Made by a program: the position numbers and the translations under genes. Shown in pieces: positions 1 to 12,400 of a stretch of 64,000 nucleotides of DNA. The first letter of the stretch is position 1. Each line of letters opens with the position of its first letter. Source of the DNA: Acanthosoma haemorrhoidale (Eukaryota; Arthropoda; Insecta; Hemiptera; Acanthosomatidae). The stretch lies in the NCBI GenBank assembly GCA_930367205.1, contig OV884009.1:79691189-79755188 (forward strand), in the 5' to 3' direction. Under the pieces are notes generated by a model that saw only the letters and a list, made by a program, of their open reading frames with translations, was not told the origin of the DNA and made no database searches.

Positions 1-30
1 GATGGTCCGTCGCACTGAAAATGTTATCAG
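1..30 (+). CDS. lmln: invadolysin exon 1 of window (3' part, tentative)
   Basis: Reads VRRTENVI and ends in phase 2 (AG) at a CAG|GTTAAA donor. The next exon begins with G then AAA TGC, so the junction restores an Arg codon and gives ..VIRKCEYN.. The phase match supports it, but only 30 bases are visible and the donor is not strong. Confidence 0.55.
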
Positions 31-3000
31 GTTAAATAGGTATGTTGTAGTCAAGTTAAATTATTTGTATAAGCAATCGTTTTTAGCTATTGATATTTTT
101 CTAATGTAAATGATAAATAAACAAAGAATAAAACTTCTTTTTGAGTCTAAGCTGAACCAAAGAACTTATGGTGAGTAGATTATCAATCCAGCCAAGGGCC
201 CCAGGAAAGCCTTGATATTAACAATCTAACTAGCAGTATTTAAGTAAACACCTTGATGAGAATGATGCTCCGTCTTTGGTTGGAGACTTTTTTTTTTGTT
301 TCGATAATTGTAAGTACTAAGCCAGCTGGGCGGGCCTTAGATCAATATTTCACAGTCTGTGCCATGAAAGGTTAATCATTGTTGTTAAATGATTGTTTCT
401 TATAACTATTATTGTGGAGTTACTGGGTTTCACACTTTTTAATTATGTTGTATTATATTTTTGAAAACCATTTTATTTTTTCTTGTATTTTGTAAATTCT
501 TTCAACAACTGAAAAAAATAGTACACTGTAATAAAGATACTTATTGAAACTAAATTTGTGACATATTTCACCCAGAATAGAAACTATTTCCCCAGATTCT
601 TATAAACAATTATGTGAATCTCGTACTACCACATTTACTGACCTGATTTCTTACTTAACTGTATCTGACATAATATTCAAGCATTTCCCTAACATCTGGT
701 GGGAACCTATAAATAACGAACCTTCTTTATTTCAATCTAGTTGGATCTTATAAGAGCATTGAATGAAACCAAATAGACAAGCACTGTTTTGGAAGAAGTT
801 GGCACTTGTATAATTTTGCACCATTGTCATATATTCAATAAAAACCAGAATAATCATTTCTCATCTAAAATTAAAAAATAAATAATAATAAAAACTCCGG
901 CCCTGTATAAACTTTTGGATTGCTAATAATTAGCAATAAATAAACTTTTTCTTTGGTAATAATTATTAAAATTGAATTGTTCCAAAGTTCTTGGTATCTC
1001 AAGTTACTTTGGTTGTGCTTTAGTAGTTAAAGGATCTCAAATTAAATTGTATTTATACATGTTCTATTGCCATGGTTTTAGAACTTACTGTTTTTTTGTT
1101 TTGTTTTAAGGAAATGCGAGTACAATCAGGTATTTTATCGTAAAGGTGATTTACATTCTTATTGCAAAAATGCCTGTGAAGCTAAAACATTGTGTGGTGA
1201 AGTTGAAGTACCTGAATCCCACTTGGATGTGAGTAAAAAAATTGTACATTTTTATTTTAAAAATTGAGCTGATAGTTCTCCAAAAATATAATCATATAGA
1301 CAGGTTTCTGTGCTACCATCAGATATTAGATATATACATACTGCCTGTCACTGCCTGGGCTGCTTTCAGACATTAGTTTTTTAGTGCAGAACATAGGACT
1401 AGTGAAGTAAACACTGTCCTAGGAACCCTTGTTCATACATAACAGTGGAAAATAACATATATAGTGCATGCATGCAATAACAAAAATAAAACATAACTAT
1501 TTTAACTTATAAATCATCCCAACATTATTGCAATCCAAACTAATCAATTGATTTATAGGATTACATTAATTATTTAACTAATTAATTAGTTCATCAATAG
1601 TCATAGTCAGTTACAAGAAACTTCAATTGTCTTGATGATCTTCTGATAAAGTTAACTATACATTTTTTAAAGGTTTGTCGTACCTGTAATGCATCTGGAT
1701 TGAGCTGCACTGAAGAGGGTATTCCTGGTAGCGGAATAGAAGGAGCTGATTTCGTATTTTATGTTAGTGCTATGGCTACCGAACGATGTAGCAAAGGTCT
1801 TACTGTTGCATACGCTGCTCACTGCCAACAAGAATCAGCTTTAGATAGGTATTCATTATTATTACATTTTACAGCTCAAACATCAATAATTTTTTTTAAC
1901 CTTGATCATTCCACAGGGGAAAATAAAACATTCCGATCTCTCAAAAGATTACATCCAGTCCCTCACATCTCAGGCCCTTACCCCCTGCTTCCAGACCCTC
2001 CCTTCTCTTCAGCCTCGTAACCATTTATTTTTTTATAGGTTGTAGGTACAGCATAAAGAAATTCAAACTTTAATTCATATTGTCTCCATAATAATATTTA
2101 GTCTAGTCACTAGGTAGCTAAAATGGGCTTATGCTTGCAAAAGGTCAGGTAGGTGTTTTTTGATCTTGCATCAGACATGTCTGAAAGCGTCAGTTTTGAA
2201 AACACGCTGGAATTCCAAATCAGTTCTTTATGGGCCATTTTATTCCTTTATTTAACCAGATATTAAAATCTTTCAGATAATTGCAGTTTCAAGTGTTTCC
2301 ATTACTGTGGAATCGATTCAACTAAAATTTGTTTTTTGCATCAGTTTCGGAAATTGACCTCCTGGGTCATCTTACATGGTTGATTTTTACTCACCTAGCT
2401 GCGCTGAATATTTTAGAATAAATCGCACCTGTTTACAGTTCGGTTGAATGGAACTAAACCATTTGTCATGTTTGAGTGGTCAGCTTTAAAAACTAAAAAC
2501 TAATTTTCCACTAAGGCTTACAAAATTACTGGGTATAATTTAACTTTTGTATAAATTGGAGGTGTTTATATTTCAGTTGAACAGAACCTCAAAATTTGAC
2601 CACTTCGAGTCAGATTTCACGAGAAATGCACCCACTTTGGACAGCAAGACTTGACGATCTTAGTTGTAACCAACAAGGACTATCAATTAAGGATATTGGT
2701 AGCTTTACGTTCGTCCGTTGAATAAATGTCTTACCCTTCTAGACTATTGATAGACCATCACAGAAGACAGGCATCTGCAGACCTGCCATGTGTTAGACCA
2801 GAGTGTAGAAGCTACCAGGAGTTAAGAAACCATATCATCTCCCTACAACAGAGAATGCATCCATGTTTTATATATATCATTTTTTAAAGGAAACTATTAT
2901 TTAAATTATGTATACATTTTTATAGTCAATAAGTATGATATAAAATAGACAAAATTATTCTCTAGAATCATTTCTGAACCATACCTGAGATCATATTAAA

Positions 3001-3440
3001 TGACGAGTTATAAAATAAACTATTATTCATTATATTTTTTTAAATGTCCTTTGACTCCTTATTAACAAGAAGTAAAATTTTAACAAAGGCGGGCTATCGT
3101 GGTTTGGTGATACACTAACTACTTTACTAAAGCATATCATTTAATACATAAAAATGAAAAGGTCCTAACTTTAAATTTTACCTAACTAATATGGTGAAAT
3201 CGATATGTTTATTTCTCAATATGCACCTATTTTTCTTTAATTTGATTTGGTCTGCTGTGTTTTTTGTTTTATTCCGGCTTTAGGACAAAGCCTAATTTAA
3301 GAAATTTAAGGTTTTCCACTGTTGTGCTGAAATAGAAATTTATGTTTGTCATAATTTCATATTAGATCTTCATTTTCATAATTAGAATTTTTATAATTGT
3401 TAAGCAAAAACTTTATGTCAGTAAATTGTTTTATTGTATG

Positions 3441-3481
<41 letters not shown>

Positions 3482-6400
3482 TTATTTTTTTACAGGCCTA
3501 TAGCTGGTCATGCTAATTTCTGTCCTGATAGTATTAACACAAAACCTCAGGAGCTTGAAATCCTTTTATCAACTGTTAAACATGAAATTCTCCATGCTCT
3601 TGGATTTTCAATTAGCTTGTTTGCATTTTATAGAGACTCAAATGGTAATCCATTAACCTCTAGAGAAGAAAATGGAAAACCTCCTCAGAATCACAGGTAT
3701 GTGTCTCATCTCTATTCAATAAATGTGCTCTAAATATTGGTTTACTCTAATTTCTGGATTTTTTTTGCATTGATGCTTGTGATTTAGAATATGATTAGAT
3801 ATTCTATAAACATATCCTTTATTTATTTATAACTATAAAAATATTGTTATAAATAACTAAAACATTTAAAATTATTGTTGGTTGTAAAATGTACTTAAAA
3901 ATCATTTACAAAGAAAGCAAATATTTTTTTAAAGGATTCAGGCTAGACAATGGAGTGAAAATGTAATTAAAACAGTTGAAAGGCAAATGTGGGAAATACA
4001 TGGTGGATTTATTTCACGCAAAATGCAAGTAATGGTAACTCCAAGAGTTGTAAAAGAAGTGAGAGAACATTTTAATTGCTCTACTTTGGAAGGTGCTGAA
4101 CTTGAAGATCAGGGTGAAGAAGGAACCGTTTTAACTCACTGGGAAAAGCGTGTGTTTGAAGTAAGTGCTAGTTATCAATTTTTTTTTTTTAACTTTTCAC
4201 AATAATTTATTAATTCACAACTGCGACAAGTGTCACAACCAGCAAATGTGCTGTAAATATGACAAAGTGGCATTCCTGAAGGCAGGGTACATCCAGTGAG
4301 TACTCTCCTATATTGTTGAAGTTAAATTAAAAGATATTTATTGTTTTCAATTTAGAATATATTTATTCCAGTCATTGTTGAGTATTTCCAGGTAAGTTGT
4401 ACAGTACTGAGAGTAACAATCTCTCATTTAAAAGATCTTCGAAATATTTCCAGCCCATCCGTCCCTGTTGGATAAGTTCTTCATTTACTATGAAATATAT
4501 CATAATAAACGTGTGGAAAGCTCAGACTTTGCGTGAATAAAATAGTTAGCAGGATTATAGCCTCCACTAAAAACGAGATCCAGGATATCTTTTGCTTACT
4601 CTGTGATGGCCAGAATGTTGGTGTAATGGGGCAATTTTCAAGTTTTGAGTCAAATGTTTGCTGCTTTTATTTGTGCAGTGAAGTAAGGTGGTAGGGGGGT
4701 ATTGTTTCAATGCAGAACTGAAAATGACTGCTGTGTGTGGTCTGTTCTATACATCGTATAATCCTTCATAAAAGCTTGTGAAGTGTTAGTTAAGCGAGTT
4801 TCTATAATGAGTTCAATATCAATTCATCGTTTGTGTAACAGTAATTCCACTTCATTCCTTTGTTTGCAGTATGTGTGTTATGGAGCCAACATAACATATC
4901 ACAGTCCACATTTTTAGCTAAAAGTCTTAGTTATTGTTTGTAATTGGTGTGTTATTGTTTGGAAAGGTTCCTATATATGTTTAATATCTGCCATGAGTTC
5001 ATTTTATATAACTGTAAACTGAGCTTGGTGGTATCCCTCTGCCTGCATGTCTTCTGGGTGGCTGCTGTTGGCTCCTCAGATGTTGCTGCTAAGTGAATGT
5101 GGAGGTTGGTTACTCTGCCATCAGAGTCGGGGAAGCTGAACAATGGTAATCCTTTCTCACCTTTTGAAGGTTCTGATGGACCTGGTATCCCTTGAAAATA
5201 GCAGAGTGAGCACCTCCACAATTGAGAAAAGTTGCTGGCATATCTTTTGATTTTTCAAATTCATGAGAAATGTGTTGCCCTCCACATCTTGTACATCTGA
5301 ATGGATGCCTGCTGTAGGTTTTAGTGCTGCTATAGAGCTTACAACCACCACATGGAACTACCATCTGTTTTCTATGTAGCTCTTCAATTTTAATTCTTTT
5401 GTAGAAAACCTTTTTGAACTTAAACATTTTGTTAAAAACTTTCTGGCTCAATATCTATAAAAAAACATTGGCAAAGGGGCTCTGATATAAGATAAGGTAC
5501 CTGCTATGTTCCTTAGTTTATAACCAATAGCTTCAAGGTCTACAACAATATTTTCTTTGAGAGTTGAGCTATGTAAACTCTTAAACACGACATGATGAGC
5601 CGTCTTATCTGGGAGTTGATAGGTATGGAAGTTGGACTTTATCCATCCTAAAAAATTGATAATTGCCCAATAGCAAGTCGGATCTTTAGTGTGTAAGGTA
5701 AACCCCTTTTGTACTAGTCCTCAGCAAATATAAACTAGGGTCAGCCATTTTGTTCTATAACGTAACCATTTCACAAAGATGGAGGCGGCAGCTAAAAAGT
5801 ATGCAGTATACGAGGAACCAAATATCTTCTTGTATACTTGGAACACCCGTCATCAAGATACAATAAAACGAAAATATAGCCCAAAAAATATAATTAAATA
5901 AATAAACTAAAAATTGTGTTCAACATGTATACTTGGAATGGTTAAACAGGTAAATTTGATACTAGTCGGGTGAGTACATAGCTGACCGGAATTTAGGTAC
6001 GCACCCTGGCAGCTCTGTCCTCAATGTTGAGTTCTCACTTACTCAGCTCTCATTCCTCCATATGCTCTTAAGCTGACATCCAACTTTTTTCGACATTGCT
6101 GCGAGACTGAACATAAACATCTTGGGGCATCAGTCCACAGCGTATTATGCTGTCTATCGGCAACAACCCAACCAATACAAACACAACCAAACTGTAATTT
6201 TCTCACTAATATTAAATTAATTAATTATTTTAATTTAGTATTTAATATATTAATAATAAAAAAAATGTCATTTTCAGTGTAATTAAAAGAAAAAATTAAT
6301 CATTGCTGATATATATATATATATATATATTGGAGGAGGTTTTGTTAGTTAGATGTTGAATGCATCTTCTAAAGAGGTTAAAGGAACAAATATGTTATAC

Positions 6401-9400
6401 TCACAGGAGTAGTATTTTCCTTGTTTTTTTTCTTAGGTCTCATCCTTCAAACAATCTTTGTCTTTTAAAGACAAGCTCCCATGCTGCTAGTTGACTCCCT
6501 TCGATGTTGAAAATGTGTAGGGTTGCTACATTAAACAACAAATTGGCTTCTGTTATAGAGGTTAAAAATGTGTGTATTCACAGTGCACCGAGTAAACTGA
6601 GTTAACCGAGTAAACTGATTTCCTCATTTGAGGGACGGTTAAAGCTTACATGCGCCCATTGAATAAACCAGTACTGTCGAAACTATCACAGGAACATGTA
6701 CTTTTGGCTGAAGTAGATTTTACCATGTAATAAAAAGATATGCATTCACATTTTTTTTTAATTGAAGCTACTTTTGAAATCACCCAAATCTAAAGAATTT
6801 AGTATTAAAAAAAAGGTTTTTTTCAACTCAGCTATCAAACTCCAGGTTACTCCCAGTGCGAATATGTATTTAGAGTTATAAACTTAATGATGATGCTTAT
6901 CTTGTCACACTGCAATAATCTATAAAATTTATGATAAACACTTTGTTTTGTCAAAAGTTGTAATTGTTACTTCTGTCAGTCAGGGTTCTTTTATTGGTAC
7001 AAGCAGCAGACCAGTGTTATTACCATTTACTGTTTTTCCTTTTGTTGGTACTTATTATTCTCTAATTTTTTACATTTGTAAAAAGAAGATGTGAGTTTAA
7101 TGATTATGAAACTGTGTAAAACAAAGATTTATATGTTCTTCAGGCAATAATTGATGGAGCGCAAACTACTTAAAAATAATTCCAACAAGTATGACTAAAA
7201 AATAATTCTGAAAAATATAACTACCATGCTTACAAAACAAACGACTACATTGTAATTGACATGGCAATACCATGTTACTATACTATGCATGATATAAGTA
7301 TATTATTGTCTTCAATACATCTCTTTTTTTTTTCATATATATTTTAGAATGAGGCAATGACAGGTACTCACACACAGAATCCGGTTTATTCAAGGCTTAC
7401 TTTAGCTTTAATGGAAGACACTGGTTGGTATTCTGCTAATTACTCAATGGCTCAACCATTGTCATGGGGAAAATCACTTGGTTGTGACTTTGTCAGGAAA
7501 TCTTGCAAAAGTTGGATTGATACTAAAAGAGCAAAGTAAGAAATACATTAATCATACTTAGAATTATTAATGAAATTTGCTAAATTTGGTTTAACATATT
7601 CTACAATTTGCTGCAGAGGTTTGTCCATTCATCCATTTTGTGACAAAGTGAAAAGGGATCCTCTTGAAACAGAATGCACTGATGATAGAACTTCAGTAGC
7701 TTTATGTAACCTTGTTCAATACACAGAGAAATTACCTTCTCATTACCAGGTAATAGGTAATTCATGGTTTTATAATAACATTCAGTATAAAATATTAAAT
7801 TAAAAAAAAATATATCTGTAATCAGTGAATTATATTTTCTCTTTGAAATAATAGCCTTTGGTTTTTACAGGGCAAGTCGCCCTAAAATAAACAAAAACAA
7901 AAAACTGAATGAATTTTTCATACTTGTTTATTGATGATGGTTTCTACTTAATAAGGTCATAAAGGCTTCCATTTGTGACTAATTTACTGTCCCAGTTTAT
8001 AATAATTTAACTGGTTTCTTTCTCATAAAAAATTGGGTAGGTTTTGCTTATACCTGAATTGCGTGCTCTGTCTTACAGCAAACTTTATTCTTTAAATTTG
8101 TGTTTGAACTTTGTAGAACATAGTATTAAAAGTAGGTTTTCATGAAGCGACAATACTTTGCTGCAGAACGATAATAGATTATTAGTATATAACTTGGTAA
8201 TCTAGTATAATTATTAGTCTCAGTATTTGTTTTTTGCTATTTACGCACATTATTCATAGGGGCCATAGCGTAACTTTAGCTCCTCCATGTTTTACTATGC
8301 CAAGCAAATTGTTTTGTTTTTACCTGGTATTTTTTTCTTGTACAACATAAGGATGCTGTGATATTTAAAAACTCACAATGGTCAGATACAATACTTTCCG
8401 AAACTCTATAGCTTTGTCTCAATAAATCGTGGAAACCTTTAGCTCTTCTTGTCTGTGAGTTTCACTCAAATCAAAAGGTGTTTCCTTCAAGGACCTCTGC
8501 CTCTAATTAAGTCATTGTAAATGACAATATTGTTGTGCATTTTGAAAAAAACAATCTCATTTGAAGATGTCCCCAAGTGATAAATGATATTTTATGCATT
8601 GCCGTTGGGATTACTTAACGCTTTTCCACAATTTGCTTACCACTGAAAATCAAGGAGACGTTCTTTATATGTGTTATCTTACTTTTTCTTTCTTTATTGC
8701 AACAACCTAAATCTAATAAATTTACCTAATTAGGCTTTGATTTTACTCGTTTATTTGTAGTGAAGTAGGTTTCCCCCAAAGAAAAAGCAATTTTATCGTC
8801 TTTAAGGGAAATGATAAGTTTTTTTTTTTACAATTGTGGGAAAATTTATTGTAAAAGCTGTAAAGACTTAAGATTCAGATTTTTTATATAATGTATTGTG
8901 ATGTTTGGGAAGGAGACCTCGCTCAAACTGACGGTTCTCGGTGGTAGCAGGGTAATTATTCGGCTCGGCTCCCCCAATGAACTGATATACCAATTTTAAC
9001 CCAATATATACTTAAATGCTACCACTTATCTTTGAACCCTTGGCCTTATACTACTGTTTATTTGAAGGATTAAATTAAAATTATTTGTAATAGTAAAACT
9101 TAAACAATTAAGATGTCACCCCCAAATACCCCAGTTGGACTGACCGTCAGATCATCCATAGTAAAATCACAGAGACCAATAAATATAAAAGGCTTGATTT
9201 CCAGGTATCTCTTATATCCCTTTTTCTTCTCCAAACCTACTAGTGTTAATAACATGAGAGCATTTAAGAGATACTTACAAAATATAAAAGATTAATGTAG
9301 GTAGTTAAGTATAGATAAGAATAAGTAGAAAAAAACAACACATGGTTTTACACCAAAACCATGAACTACATGTATTTATTTCAATAAGAAGAATAATTCA

Positions 9401-12400
9401 TATTAAAAAAGTTGAGCAGTATTTAAATTATATATTAAAAAAAAAAACACATCATAAACTCTTATTCAAGTATATAGATAATATTAAGAACTTAGATAAC
9501 TATTTTCATTACAGGCTCTATTTTTTCTTTAACAATGGCATTATTTTAATTCTGACCTGCGATTGCTATTAGATAGCGGTACTTTTATGATCATATGGAC
9601 TCACAGTTAAAACATACTGAGCTCCAGGGCCTTTCTTTTCTGCCATAAGCTGCTGATTTATAAATCAATAAACTGATTTATAAAATCCATCTATTCCAGT
9701 GTTGGAACTGCGACTCATTCAATACAACCAACTCCAGGGCCTGTTTCTCCTGACACCAACTACCTCAGTGTTTAGACTCAGACTGCCTTAATCCTCTTCG
9801 CTCGCATGGTCACATAGGTCATCACACCCTGTCCAGAGGGCAATAAAAAAACAAAGTCCCTCATATCTTAATAACATTAAAAATATATTTTCAAAGAAAA
9901 CTTTTGTTCCAGTTAATTTCCTTTTATGACTAGATTACAAATATATATAGGTTGGCATATCAACGGCCAAGGATAATTGGAACTATTTTATGTTTAATAT
10001 ATAGGAACTATGCTTTACCATATAATATACCATGTATGTATACATTTTAAACTTTGTAATTAAGGCAAGGTTAGCAATAATTTTACCTTTTATAAAGTCA
10101 TGAACAAAAATTATAGGCAAAGTCTTATAATTTTTTTTTTAACATATATTTAGATTAAACAAAATAATGTTTTTAAATGTGCTGGTGTCAGTTGCGAAGT
10201 TCTAAATAAAAAAAAAATGTGATATGAATTTTCAATTTTGAGTTTTAAACAACAATAGAGACATTTTTTTTTCTCCTGTATTGTTTAGGGATCAACATCA
10301 CCAACTATATCACACCTAGGACCTGATCCAGACATAAATGTGATGAAAATCTAACATTTCCCTTTCATCATCCTCAGCCGATGAAATCCCAACAAACTCT
10401 TCCACTCATTTATATATTCACGGCTAGCTATAAAATCCCTGCATTTACTTAAATTACATTATTCCAATTTAAAATTTTCTTAAATGTTAAAGATAATTTA
10501 GATTTTTTTCACCTAATGAATTTCTGTTCAATATACACTAACAGGAATTTTTTTTAGAATTTTGATGATATTCCACATGTGTCTAAAGGAAATGAAGCAT
10601 TCTATGGAGGTGTAGTGAGCTTAGCTGATTATTGCCCTTATATCCAAGAATTCACTTGGAGAGCTCAAAATATTGTAATAAGAGGTTCACATTGCCAGTA
10701 TCCTGAAAATAACCCTCGTAAGTTCAATAATATACAGTGTATGTTGCATTACTATATTTATGTTTCAAAAGTTACTTTTCATTTTGTTCATCCAAATTTC
10801 AGTGTATATTATTTCTGAATAAAATTTATTGAAAAATTACTGTAAGATATTTTAGTTGTGTTTGACTATCTCAACTCAAAGAAATAGTAACGCAAGTGTG
10901 ATTTAGGGAGGATATGGGTCTAAAGATAATCCAAATTATCCTTTAATTTTTACTTGCAGAATTATAGGAAATGTAAACAGAAAATATGATTCTATTTCAT
11001 TATTTATAAGGCAGAAGAATATAATATACTGATGCTTTATTTTTATATAAATAACATCAATGACGTATACAATACAACATCAACTGAACATTATAATGCC
11101 TTGATTTAGTTTACTGCCCCAGGGTCAATCAATTCAATAGTAATAAAATACAGTAGAAACTCGCTAATCTGACTTCCACCAGTCCAACTCTCCGGGTAAT
11201 TCAGCCATCTTGTGGCCCCCCCCCACTGTGTACTCAATATTCTCGGAGCCCCAGACTGCCGAAGCGCCAAGTTTACAATGAGAAAATGTTAATGTAATAG
11301 AAACCCTCTTCTATCATTTCAGATGCAATTCTTTCAGTTTTATTTCGAGCTTGGTGATGGAAAAATAGTCATAGAATTGATATTTTTCTATTTCGGGTAA
11401 AAATCTTTCATCTGGTGTGCCTGGGGAACAAGTATTCATTGATAACTTTTAAAAAGTTGTGATACAAAATAATTTTCGTCTGGAGAAAGTTTATAATTTC
11501 TATGAAAGTGGCCTAAATTATATAAATTGTTTAACTAATAAATAAAATAAAATGTGTTTCTGTAACTCCACTGACGGTCTCAAGACTATTTAGTTGTTGA
11601 AGTTATATATAACTTTGTTTAATTCAATAGTACATTATCCTGTTAAGCAAGATGCATGTTTGTGTGCCAGCTTCACCATCGACAAATAGAATTTACCCTC
11701 TTCAAGGCCAGAAAACACCCCCGCCTACCTTCTCTTATTATACCTCATATATTTCTTTACCTTTGTTGATCCTATGGTTGATTTACTTGCTACCAACCTT
11801 CTCACCATCCTTAACAAGAATGCTCATCTCAAAACCTTTTAAGCCTCCCAGGTCCTTGCAGTAAAAAATTACACCCATAAATGGCTGCACAACTGTAACA
11901 TTATCAAAGAAGAAAGACTGTTATTTCTAGAAAAAAATAAAATAATCAACATAAAACAACCAAATTTTGAAGGAACACAATTTACTTGAGATAAGTCATG
12001 TTGATTTGCTATACTCTCTCTAGCGCACGAACCTCACTATATATCCTCTGCTGAGGAGACGTGTTGTTTCCTCAAAATCCTCAAAATAACTTTCGTCCGG
12101 AGAAAGTTTATAATGTCGATGAAACCGGCCTAAAATATATAAATTGTTTAACTGATAAATAGAATAAAGTGTTTCTGTAACTGCACTGACGGTCTCAAGA
12201 CTATTTAGTTGTTTAAGTTATATATAACTTTGTTGAATTCAATTTTGAAGGAACACAATTTACTTGAGATAAGTCATGTCGATTTCCAATACTCTCTCTG
12301 GCGCACAAACCTCACTACATATCCTCTGCTGAGGAGGCGTGTTGTTTCCTCAAAATCAGCTGTGAGGTGCTTTACACCTATGCTGGTCATAGGCTCTGCT

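Noticed and set aside
5779..5901. 40-codon frame starting AAGATGGAGGCGGCAGC
   Set aside because: Good start context but no homologue recognised, no splice partner, and located in an intron; kept only as a note.
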